Positions 1 to 6,098 of a stretch of DNA of 7,388 nucleotides are shown here, one piece after another. The DNA is from an uncultured Eggerthellaceae bacterium (GTDB lineage Bacteria > Actinomycetota > Coriobacteriia > Coriobacteriales > Eggerthellaceae). Position 1 is the stretch's first letter, and every line of letters begins with the position of its first letter. The position numbers and the translations under genes are program-made. The notes beneath the pieces are model-generated. The model was given only the letters and a program-made list of their open reading frames with translations. It made no database searches and had not been told where the DNA came from. Location: assembly GCA_910589135.1 (NCBI GenBank), contig CAJUSL010000015.1, positions 2,821 to 10,208 on the forward strand, in the 5' to 3' direction.

Positions 1-941
1 GCCTCGTCCAGCAGCTCCTCCGCCCGGAAGTGGTAATACCGCAGCAGCCAGTCCGCCTGGTAGAGCCGGTGCTCGCGGTCGAGCTGGATCGCATCGCTCT
101 GCGGCAGGCGCAGGTCGCGCACAGTGGGCGTGTAGGCGCTGAAGAACACGCGCTTCAGCGACATCTGGCGGTACAGCGCCGCGGACAGGTTGAGGATCTG
201 GTAGTCGCTTTCGGGGGATGCGCCGATGATCATCTGCGTGGACTGCCCGGCGGGCACGAATGCGCGTGCGGCCTTCTTCGTGGGGCGCGTGTTCATGTAC
301 GTGGCGCACGTGCGCCGCTTCAGCGCGCGGGTTTCGCCGTCTTCCGCGATGGATTCGCTTATCTGCTTCATGGGGGCGAGGATGCTCTGGCGCGACTTGT
401 CCGGCGCGAGCAGCTGCAGGCTCTTCTGCGAGGGAAGCTCGAGGTTCACGGACATGCGGTCGGCGAGGTAGCCGATGCGCTGCAGCAGTTCGGGCGACGT
501 GCCCGGCACCGCCTTCGCATGGATGTAGCCGCGGAAGCCGTATTCCTCGCGCAGGATGCGCAGCGCCTCGATCATCAGCTCGCTGGTGTCGTCGGGCGTT
601 CCGAGCACGCCCGAGCTGAGGAACAGCCCCTCGATGTAGTTGCGCCGGTAGAACCCGATGGTGAGGTCGGCCAGCTCGCGCGCGGTGAATGCCACGCGCT
701 TCATCTCGGCATTGGAGGAGCGGCACGAGCAGTACGCGCAGTCGTAGGCGCAGACGTTGGTCATGAGCACCTTGAGCAGCGTGACGCAGCGGCCGTCGGG
801 GGTGAAGCTGTGGCAGCAGCCCGCCACGTGCGAGGATCCCAGCTGCCCCTTTTTACCCCCGCGGTCGATACCCGACGAGGTGCATGCGACGTCGTACTTC
901 GCCGCATCCGCGAGGATTTCGAGCTTTGACACGATGTCCAT
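1..941 (-). CDS. Radical SAM protein, putative DNA modification/repair family (partial; C-terminus beyond the left edge)
   Basis: The minus strand is open from ATG at 941 to the window edge, giving 313 residues with no stop. Residues 64-71 (CAYDCAYC) form a Cx3Cx2C motif, the radical SAM 4Fe-4S ligands C64, C68 and C71. The N-terminus (MDIVSKLEILADAAKYDVAC), the stretch around GCCHSFTPDGRC (41-52), the segment RRNYIEGLFLSSGV (99-112) and DRMSVNLELP (161-170) match what I recall of the family named 'putative DNA modification/repair radical SAM protein' (TIGR03916). That family is usually about 400 residues, so roughly 100 C-terminal residues are missing here. In many genomes it is followed by a partner protein linked to a uracil-DNA-glycosylase-like domain; if present it would lie left of this window. 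The reaction is unknown to me. The start at 941 is chosen because GGAGG sits 4 bases upstream (950-946); an in-frame ATG at 956 has no such site. Confidence 0.88.
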   Translation of the reverse strand, partial: MDIVSKLEILADAAKYDVACTSSGIDRGGKKGQLGSSHVAGCCHSFTPDGRCVTLLKVLMTNVCAYDCAYCSCRSSNAEMKRVAFTARELADLTIGFYRRNYIEGLFLSSGVLGTPDDTSELMIEALRILREEYGFRGYIHAKAVPGTSPELLQRIGYLADRMSVNLELPSQKSLQLLAPDKSRQSILAPMKQISESIAEDGETRALKRRTCATYMNTRPTKKAARAFVPAGQSTQMIIGASPESDYQILNLSAALYRQMSLKRVFFSAYTPTVRDLRLPQSDAIQLDREHRLYQADWLLRYYHFRAEELLDE

Positions 942-945
942 GACA

Positions 946-950
946 CCTCC
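946..950 (-). promoter_or_regulatory. Ribosome binding site of the radical SAM gene
   Basis: GGAGG on the minus strand, followed by TGTC and then ATG at 941. It decides between the in-frame ATG codons at 956 and 941 in favour of 941. Confidence 0.75.
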
Positions 951-955
951 AAACA

Positions 956-981
956 TACAAATGTTCGCACGAATATTTGTA
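956..981. promoter_or_regulatory. 26-bp inverted repeat, likely repressor operator of the radical SAM gene
   Basis: TACAAATGTTCG (956-967), CA, CGAATATTTGTA (970-981): the arms pair at 11 of 12 positions. A further outer pair, CATACAA (954-960) and TTGTATG (985-991), is a perfect 7/7 match. The repeat starts 3 bases after the -10 hexamer and covers the expected transcription start, a typical place for a repressor. Each arm, read outward with flanking bases (CGAACATTTGTATG and CGAATATTTGTACG), resembles the Gram-positive LexA (SOS) box CGAACRNRYGTTYG, with 2 and 3 mismatches. The dyad centre differs from that of a standard LexA box, so another repressor family is equally possible. Confidence 0.6.
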
Positions 982-983
982 CG

Positions 984-1012
984 ATTGTATGGGACGGGCT
1001 GCTGGTTGTCAA
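984..1012 (-). promoter_or_regulatory. Sigma70-type promoter of the radical SAM gene
   Basis: On the minus strand a perfect -35 hexamer TTGACA (1012-1007) is followed by a 17-base spacer and the -10 hexamer TACAAT (989-984). Transcription should begin near 976-978, giving a leader of about 35 bases before the ATG at 941. The start point falls inside the inverted repeat at 956-981. Confidence 0.8.
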
Positions 1013-1145
1013 TGGCGGGCGGCGCGTCGCGAAAAAAAGGGAGGGGTCGGGCCGAGGGAGCCAAGAGGTCCGCCCGGGCCGGTCTGGTCCGGGCCAGGCC
1101 CGGGGCAGCGCCGCGCTGGGACGAGGACCTTTTTGGAGACGGCAG
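1013..1145. other. Non-coding spacer with a GC-rich inverted repeat
   Basis: This stretch between the radical SAM promoter and the terminator of the muramidase gene has no credible gene. It contains a perfect 8-base inverted repeat, CCCGGGCC (1073-1080) and GGCCCGGG (1097-1104), without an adjacent T-run, so it is not a standard terminator. A second 8-base pair, CCTTTTTG (1128-1135) and CAAAAAGG (1146-1153), overlaps the terminator that follows. Confidence 0.5.
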
Positions 1146-1170
1146 CAAAAAGGCCGGCTATCGCCGGCCT
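1146..1170 (-). terminator. Rho-independent terminator of the muramidase gene
   Basis: Read on the minus strand: AGGCCGGC, a 4-base loop (GATA), GCCGGCCT, then a T-run ending at about 1147. The 8-bp stem is perfect and GC-rich. It lies 26 bases past the stop codon at 1199-1197 and separates the muramidase gene from the radical SAM gene. Confidence 0.93.
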
Positions 1171-1196
1171 ATCTCAATCGGTTCCGCAGTCCAGAT

Positions 1197-2864
1197 TTAC
1201 ACCTGGAACAGCTTCCAGGTGTTGTGCAGCAGCTGCGCCATGGAGGCGCGGTTGACCTGTCCCTGCGGGTCGACCAGGCGGTATCCGTCCGCGTTCAGCT
1301 CGAGCGGAAGCACGCCGTTGCCCACGGCCCAGCCGACGGACTCGATCGTCTTGGGGGACACCGAGAAGCCGTCGGTGATGGTGATCAGGCTGACCGGATT
1401 GTACAGCGTCTCGATGCCGGCCGTCTGCACGTAGGTCTCGAGCATCGAGCACACCTCCTCGCGCGTGACGGGGGTGTCGGGGTTGAAGACGTTGGCGTAC
1501 TGCGTGGAACCCTGGGACGTGCTGCCGATCATGCCGATGCTGCGCGCCCAGCGGATGGCGTCGTTGTAGGGCGCGTCGATGGCGACGTCGTCGAACGGCA
1601 GGGTGTTGTTGGCAGGGTTGCCCACGCCCGAGAAGCCGACCGCGGGGCTGCCCGCCATGGCGTACAGCAGCTCCACCGCCTGGGCGCGCGTGACGACGTC
1701 GCCGGGACGGAAGTCGAACGCGCCGCCGGACGCGCCCATGAGGCCCGCGGAGGTGACGTAGTCGAGCGATCCGTCGGTGGCGTAGTCGGCACCGTAGTCA
1801 ACGTCGCGGAAGCGGCCGCCCAGGTCGAAGTTGACGTCGACGTACTTGGAAGTGGTGCCGTCGAGCATCATCTTGGACGAGGCCTGCCACACCTTGTAGG
1901 TTCCGGCATAGTCGCAGGACGTGTTGTACTGGGCGACCCACTTCTCCCAACCCTCGAACACGGGGTCGGTGAGGTAGTGTGTCCACCAGTAGGTGTTGGC
2001 GTAGATGCCAGGCTTGTAGCCGGCCTGGCGCACGGTCTCGCAGAAGGTCTGCGCAATCTGCGGAAGGATGGCGCGCACGGCCTCGTTCTTCGACTGCACC
2101 TTGTCTTCCAGGTCGAGGTAGACGGGGAAGTCGGGGGTGTGGCCCTGCAGCATCCTGAGCGCATGCGCCGCCTCGCTGGCGGCGTCCTCCACGCTTTCGG
2201 CGTAGGAGTACAGGTACACGCCGTAGGGGATGCCCAGACGCTCGCACTCGGCGACGTTGTAGGACCAGAAGCTGTCGTCCTGGTCGGCGAGGTCGGACCC
2301 GTATCCGCAGCGGATGATGGCGAAGTCGATGCCCTGCGCCTTGACGGACTCCCAGTCGATCACGCCCTGGTGCTGGCTGACGTCGATGCCCTTGCGCACG
2401 GCGTTGCTGACGACGGTGCCGTCCCATGCCACGTAGCCCGCGTCGGTCAGCGGCCAGTTCCACTCGGGGGTGGCGTCCTCCCAGGAGGATTCCTCGGCAG
2501 CCGCCTCGGCCGCTGCCTCCTCGGTGACGGGGGAGGGGGTGCCGGTGGTCGCCAGGGGCACGGTCGCGTTGATGACGTTGTCGGGGCGCGGCGCGGAGGC
2601 GTCGGCCGGGGGCGTAGTGGAATCGGACGCCGAGCTGCCGGAGCTGCTGGAATCCGCGGCGTCCGGCGTGCCGTCGCTGGCGGTCTGGTCGTCTGCAGGG
2701 GCCTCGTCGGCGGCTTGGTCGACCGCGGGGGCCTCGTCGTCCGCGAAGGCGACGGCAGGCATGCCCAAGGACGAGGCGGCAAGCGTCGCCGCGATGACCG
2801 CGGACACGGCCTTCTTGGCCGCGGGCGTTCCGTTTGCGTGCATATGTAGTGACCTTTTCGTCAT
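1197..2864 (-). CDS. Secreted GH25 muramidase (lysozyme) with three C-terminal SLH repeats
   Basis: A 555-residue exported cell-wall hydrolase. Residues 1-41 form a signal peptide: basic start with K18/K19, hydrophobic core, and AFA before DDE as the cleavage site. Residues 42-130 are a low-complexity linker rich in Ala, Asp, Ser and Pro. The GH25 domain covers about 159-350: KGIDVSQHQG (158-167) with D161, YGVYLYSYAES, FPVYLDLED (246-254) with D251 and E253 as likely catalytic acids, PGIYAN, WVAQYN and VDVNFD. GH25 enzymes cut the N-acetylmuramic acid-N-acetylglucosamine bond of peptidoglycan. Residues from about 352 to 550 form three SLH-like repeats (near 352-410, 424-482 and 488-550), which usually bind secondary cell-wall polymers and would hold the enzyme at the surface. 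The start is uncertain. ATG at 2864 gives a good signal peptide but a weak ribosome site; ATG at 2843 also keeps the signal peptide; ATG at 2912 has no ribosome site and adds 16 residues that do not fit. A likely role is wall remodelling or autolysis. Confidence 0.9.
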   Translation of the reverse strand: MTKRSLHMHANGTPAAKKAVSAVIAATLAASSLGMPAVAFADDEAPAVDQAADEAPADDQTASDGTPDAADSSSSGSSASDSTTPPADASAPRPDNVINATVPLATTGTPSPVTEEAAAEAAAEESSWEDATPEWNWPLTDAGYVAWDGTVVSNAVRKGIDVSQHQGVIDWESVKAQGIDFAIIRCGYGSDLADQDDSFWSYNVAECERLGIPYGVYLYSYAESVEDAASEAAHALRMLQGHTPDFPVYLDLEDKVQSKNEAVRAILPQIAQTFCETVRQAGYKPGIYANTYWWTHYLTDPVFEGWEKWVAQYNTSCDYAGTYKVWQASSKMMLDGTTSKYVDVNFDLGGRFRDVDYGADYATDGSLDYVTSAGLMGASGGAFDFRPGDVVTRAQAVELLYAMAGSPAVGFSGVGNPANNTLPFDDVAIDAPYNDAIRWARSIGMIGSTSQGSTQYANVFNPDTPVTREEVCSMLETYVQTAGIETLYNPVSLITITDGFSVSPKTIESVGWAVGNGVLPLELNADGYRLVDPQGQVNRASMAQLLHNTWKLFQV

Positions 2865-3053
2865 CTCATCTGCTCTCTTATATGTGTCGTTTGCATTGCG
2901 AAAGGGCGGCATGTTGCGAATTTATTGATTTTGCCACAAAGCAATTATGCGCCCGCATAGGCCATGTTCGTGGCCAAGGGGTGCATAATTCAAAGAAACT
3001 TCACGGTTCGGCAACGCTTCCGCAGGCCGCCGTGCCGCATGGCGCCGAGGGTT
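2865..3053. promoter_or_regulatory. Intergenic region upstream of the muramidase gene, with clustered palindromes
   Basis: This gap lies between the pyrE stop and the muramidase start. It is AT-richer than its surroundings near 2875-2950. It holds a 14-bp palindrome TATGCG-CC-CGCATA (2946-2959), an 8-base inverted repeat AATTATGC (2943-2950) with GCATAATT (2983-2990), and a small hairpin GGCCA (2960-2964) with TGGCC (2971-2975). A TATAAG (2882-2877, minus strand) could be a -10 element, but I see no convincing -35. No clear terminator for pyrE is visible: the GC-rich sequence after its stop can form an imperfect hairpin near 3035-3049 but lacks a T-run, so some read-through into the muramidase gene is possible. 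Confidence 0.45.
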
Positions 3054-3719
3054 CTACTGTCTGGCGCCGTACTGGTCGTAGTAGGCGGCGATCGCTGCGA
3101 CCTGCGCGTCGTCGAGGAATCCCTTGCCCTTCAGGTAGTCCACCACCTCGCCCATGGCGACGATGGCGCTCGCGGGGAAGCCGTAGCGCTCGCTGACCTC
3201 CTGCAGGGCGCTGACGCTTCCGCCCTTGCCGACCTCCTGGCGGTTGAGCGACACCATGAGGCCGACCACCTCCACGTCGGCGGCCGCCTTCAGGATGGGG
3301 TAGGTCTCGTCGATGGACTTGCCGGAGGTGGTGACGTCCTCCACAATGACCACGCGGTCGCCGTCGCGCAGCTCGCTGCCGAGCAGGATGCCCGCGTCGC
3401 CGTGGTCCTTGGCCTCCTTGCGGTTCGAGCAGTAGCGCACCTCCTTGCCGAACAGCTCGCTTACCGCCATGGCCGTCACGACCGACAGAGGGATGCCCTT
3501 GTAGGCGGGCCCGAACACCACGTCGAAGTCCAGCCCGAAGCCGTCCTCGATGGCCTGCGCATAGAAGACGCCGAGCCGGTGCAGCTGGCTTCCGGTCGTG
3601 TAGGCGCCCGCGTTCATGAAGAAGGGCGACTTGCGGCCGCTCTTCAGGGTGAACTCGCCGAACTTCAGCACGTCGCTCGCGACCATGAAGTCCACGAACT
3701 GCTTCTGGTAGTCGTTCAT
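3054..3719 (-). CDS. pyrE: Orotate phosphoribosyltransferase
   Basis: A 221-residue cytosolic enzyme that joins orotate to PRPP to give orotidine 5'-monophosphate, the fifth step of de novo UMP synthesis. The substrate-contact segments are in order: FTLKSGRKSPFF (23-34), FGPAYKGIPL (69-78), the mobile loop NRKEAKDHGDAG (99-110) and the PRPP-binding motif VVIVEDVTTSGKS (123-135). In the last, the acidic pair is ED, where E. coli PyrE has DD; both occur in the family. Length is typical, and the protein aligns by eye with the E. coli type, including GPAYKGIPL and NRKEAKDHG. The start at 3719 has a strong AAGGAGG (3730-3724) 4 bases upstream. No other pyrimidine gene is in the window, so this copy stands alone. 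The leader is too short for an attenuator of the PyrR type. Confidence 0.96.
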   Translation of the reverse strand: MNDYQKQFVDFMVASDVLKFGEFTLKSGRKSPFFMNAGAYTTGSQLHRLGVFYAQAIEDGFGLDFDVVFGPAYKGIPLSVVTAMAVSELFGKEVRYCSNRKEAKDHGDAGILLGSELRDGDRVVIVEDVTTSGKSIDETYPILKAAADVEVVGLMVSLNRQEVGKGGSVSALQEVSERYGFPASAIVAMGEVVDYLKGKGFLDDAQVAAIAAYYDQYGARQ

Positions 3720-3745
3720 CGCTCCTCCTTGGAATCGTTGCGGAC

Positions 3746-3751
3746 ATTATA
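3746..3751 (-). promoter_or_regulatory. Probable -10 element of pyrE
   Basis: A perfect TATAAT on the minus strand (3751-3746), 26 bases before the pyrE start codon. Transcription would begin near 3740, leaving a leader of about 20 bases that includes the AAGGAGG site. The matching -35 region (around 3769-3775) is a poor match to TTGACA. Confidence 0.6.
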
Positions 3752-3794
3752 CGTCGATATGCGCCGACCGGTCCCCGTGGCGCACCGGTTGCGC

Positions 3795-3800
3795 TAATAT
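3795..3800 (+). promoter_or_regulatory. Possible -10 element of the plus-strand operon
   Basis: TAATAT on the plus strand, with a leader of about 45 bases to the proposed TTG start at 3852. No good -35 is visible. It faces away from the pyrE -10 element about 45 bases to the left, so the region 3740-3807 would be a divergent promoter pair. Confidence 0.35.
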
Positions 3801-3851
3801 GAATCCAACCTTTGCAAGCGTACGTTCGGGCAGGTGCCCGGGAGGTCGGCG

Positions 3852-4148
3852 TTGTCGCTGTTCGTTGCCAACTACAGGTCGCCCAATGCGTCGGGGGAGC
3901 GCTCCCGGGGCTTGTTCGAATTCGAGAGCGAGGCGCGCCTGGGCTCCAAGGCGAACGCCCACGACGCCCGCGTCAAGATGCTCGAGCTGTACGGCAACGA
4001 CGCGCTGTCCTGGACGATCGAGGACATCAAGCACAAGCCGAAGAAGACCTCCGGCGCGCAGGCCGACGGCCAGATGGAGCTGGACTTCCGCGAGCCGCTG
4101 AAGGAGCCGCCGAAGAGGCGCCGCTCCACCAAGCGCGGCGTGGTGTAG
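3852..4148 (+). CDS. Small basic-tailed protein of unknown function, probable TTG start
   Basis: I do not recognise this 98-residue protein. The TTG start is chosen because GGAGG (3841-3845) lies 6 bases before it; an in-frame GTG at 3834 would add 6 residues but has no such site, and no ATG near the N-terminus is available in this frame. It begins MSLFVANYRSPNASGERSRG, has a likely folded core to about residue 60 (with KMLELYGNDALSWTIEDIK), then a charged, probably disordered tail. The tail contains QMELDF (74-79), which resembles the sliding-clamp binding motif QLxLxF, and a basic cluster PPKRRRSTKR (87-96). No signal peptide or membrane segment is seen. It is the first gene of the rightward operon, 32 bases before the M42 peptidase gene. 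Codon bias (G/C in third positions) matches the neighbours, which supports a real gene. Confidence 0.7.
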   Translation: MSLFVANYRSPNASGERSRGLFEFESEARLGSKANAHDARVKMLELYGNDALSWTIEDIKHKPKKTSGAQADGQMELDFREPLKEPPKRRRSTKRGVV

Positions 4149-4180
4149 GCGTATACGCAACCGGGAACAGGAGAGGCGCC

Positions 4181-6094
4181 ATGAAAAAGAAGCACGTCAA
4201 GTTCTTGAAGGAGATCGTGGAGACCCCTTCGCCCACGGGAAGCGAGGTGGCGGTCGCCGACATCGTGCGCGAGCGGCTGATGCCGATCGCCGACGAGATC
4301 CACACCGACACCATGGGCTCGGTGCACGCCACCTACGAGGGGCAGCTGCACCTCGCCTCCGCCGCCGCTGTCATGCTGGGCGACGACGCCGAGGAGGAGT
4401 ACGCCACGCCCGACTTCGACGCGCCCTTCGGGGGCGCCGGGCTCGCAGGCGACGACTTCCACGACCCCTACTTCGACGACGATGGCGACGAGGACGAGGA
4501 CGAGCCGGTCCCGGGCGCATTCGGCGGCCTGAACCCCCCGGATGGCGCCTGCGCAGGCGTGCCGCCGCTCACGCTCATGCTGGCGGCGCACATGGACGAG
4601 ATCGGCCTCATGGTCACCTACGTCTCCGACGACGGCTTCCTGTCCATCGCGGCCTTGGGCGGCGTGGACGCGGCCATCCTCCCGGGCATGCGCGTGGACG
4701 TGCACGCCGAGGGAGGCACGCTGCGCGGCGTGGTGGGACGCAAGCCCATCCATCTGATCGACGCCGACGAGCGGAAGAACGTCACCCCGCTCGACAAGCT
4801 GGTGATCGACCTCGGCATGACGGGGAAGGCCGTCAAGCGGAAGGTCAAGGTGGGCGACTCCATCACCGTCGCGGCCGGCTTCGAGCGGTTCGGCCGCAAC
4901 ATGGCCACCTCGCGCGCCTTCGACGACAAGGTGGGCGTGTTCATCGCGTGCCGCGTCATGGAGAAGCTGGCCGACGACCCCGACTACGCGGGCAGCTTCG
5001 TCGCCGCCATCACCGTGCAGGAGGAAATCGGCACGCGCGGCGCCATGACCAGCGCGCATGCGGTCATGCCCGACGTGGCGCTGGCGTTCGACGTCACGCA
5101 CGCGACCGACTATCCCGGCATCGACAAGACCAAGCACGGCAGCATCGTGTGCGGCGGCGGCCCCGTCATCGCGCGCGGGCCCAACATCAACCCCGTCGTG
5201 TTCGAGCGCCTGGTGAAGGCGGCCGAGGACGAGGGCATTCCCTACCAGCTCGAGGCCGAGCCTTCCGTGACGGGCACCGACGCGCGCGCCATCCAGGTCA
5301 CGCGCGAGGGCATCCCCACCGGGCTCGTCTCCATCCCGCTGCGCTACATGCACACCCCGACCGAGGTCATCAGCCTCGACGACGTCAGCGCCACCGTGCG
5401 CCTTATCACGCGCTTTGCGGCCGACTTGGACGAGGTGGGCGACTTCGTTCCGGGGCACGCCGAGGACTACGAATCCGACCTGCGCCTCGAGAGCGGCCAG
5501 TACTGCGAGGACTACGACTTCCTGCTCGACGAGGTCGTGCGCCTCACCGAGGAGGTGGCCGACCTGCAGGCGCTCGCCGGCCTCGATGTCCAGGGCCCCT
5601 CCGGCTGGGACGGCGTCGGGCCGTACTACGGCACCGTGGAGGAGGTGGGCGTCGCCGCTGTCGACGACGTGCCCCTGTCTCCCGACCAGGCGCCCTTCGG
5701 CCGCCAGAGCGGCGTGCTTTCCGCCGAGCTCGCCTCGATCGGCATCGACGCCGGCGTGGCGCCTCCGTTGCAGGAGGAGCCAGAAACCCCCGCCGCCTTC
5801 GGCGAGGGGGTCTTCGGCGAGGATGCCTTCGACCAGGGCGCTCTCGACGAGGACGACTTCCCAGCCGCATACACGGACAGCGACGGAGGGGTTCCTTCCA
5901 TCAACCTGAAGTTCGAGGGCGCCTTCGACCAAGCGGTCTATGGCGACCCTGCCGAAGGCCAGCCTGGCGCGCAGCCGGCCGAGGGCGATGCGGCCACGCA
6001 GCCGGCCGTCGCGGCCGGGCAGGCGAGCGACCCGGCCGTCGGGCCGCTTCCCATCGTCATGGTGAACGCGTCCGACCTGAAGGACGACGAGTAG
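4181..6094 (+). CDS. M42-family metallo-aminopeptidase with acidic insertion and long acidic C-terminal tail
   Basis: A 637-residue cytosolic protein; M42 (glutamyl aminopeptidase/tetrahedral aminopeptidase/CelM-like) enzymes are usually about 350 residues. They carry two metal ions and trim N-terminal residues from peptides. All the expected active-site segments are present: AAHMDE (135-140, H137 and D139), SRAFDDKVG (244-252, D248/D249), TVQEEIGTRGA (278-288, E281/E282), AFDVTHATD (302-310, D304) and YMHTPTEV (389-396, H391). The PA-like insert typical of the family lies at about 150-230. Two additions are unusual. Residues about 60-127 form an insertion just before the H137 motif, with 19 Asp/Glu among residues 68-108. 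Residues about 420-637 form a tail rich in Asp, Glu, Ala, Gly and Pro, without recognised domains. The ATG at 4181 follows AGGAG (4169-4173) by 7 bases and matches the family N-terminus (FLKEIVETPSPTGSE). The next gene, smpB, starts 4 bases after the stop, so the two are probably translationally coupled. Confidence 0.9.
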   Translation: MKKKHVKFLKEIVETPSPTGSEVAVADIVRERLMPIADEIHTDTMGSVHATYEGQLHLASAAAVMLGDDAEEEYATPDFDAPFGGAGLAGDDFHDPYFDDDGDEDEDEPVPGAFGGLNPPDGACAGVPPLTLMLAAHMDEIGLMVTYVSDDGFLSIAALGGVDAAILPGMRVDVHAEGGTLRGVVGRKPIHLIDADERKNVTPLDKLVIDLGMTGKAVKRKVKVGDSITVAAGFERFGRNMATSRAFDDKVGVFIACRVMEKLADDPDYAGSFVAAITVQEEIGTRGAMTSAHAVMPDVALAFDVTHATDYPGIDKTKHGSIVCGGGPVIARGPNINPVVFERLVKAAEDEGIPYQLEAEPSVTGTDARAIQVTREGIPTGLVSIPLRYMHTPTEVISLDDVSATVRLITRFAADLDEVGDFVPGHAEDYESDLRLESGQYCEDYDFLLDEVVRLTEEVADLQALAGLDVQGPSGWDGVGPYYGTVEEVGVAAVDDVPLSPDQAPFGRQSGVLSAELASIGIDAGVAPPLQEEPETPAAFGEGVFGEDAFDQGALDEDDFPAAYTDSDGGVPSINLKFEGAFDQAVYGDPAEGQPGAQPAEGDAATQPAVAAGQASDPAVGPLPIVMVNASDLKDDE

Positions 6095-6098
6095 CCGC

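Noticed and set aside
757..1434. 225-codon plus-strand frame spanning the radical SAM promoter and terminator
   Set aside because: It crosses a strong promoter, an operator and a terminator of the opposite strand and has no recognisable sequence or ribosome site.
1224..2849. 541-codon plus-strand reading frame opposite the muramidase gene
   Set aside because: It is the antisense shadow of a GC-rich gene: sequence is Val/Gly/Arg/His-rich without domains, while the minus strand encodes a full GH25-SLH protein.
3720..3745. Pyrimidine-responsive attenuator before pyrE
   Set aside because: The leader after the likely -10 element is only about 20 bases and holds no hairpin.
3799..4101. 100-codon frame starting at ATG 3799
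   Set aside because: Arg/Ser/Pro-rich product typical of a frame shift within GC-rich coding DNA; no ribosome site, and it overlaps the better-supported gene at 3852.
3812..4180. Upstream extension of the M42 reading frame to 3812
   Set aside because: The region is encoded in another frame by the small unknown protein, and the ATG at 4181 has a correctly spaced ribosome site and matches the family N-terminus.
5795..5860. Pentapeptide-repeat (beta-helix) domain in the M42 tail
   Set aside because: The five-residue period exists, but small and aromatic residues are adjacent, not spaced as in the A(D/N)LXX repeat, and there are only four units.
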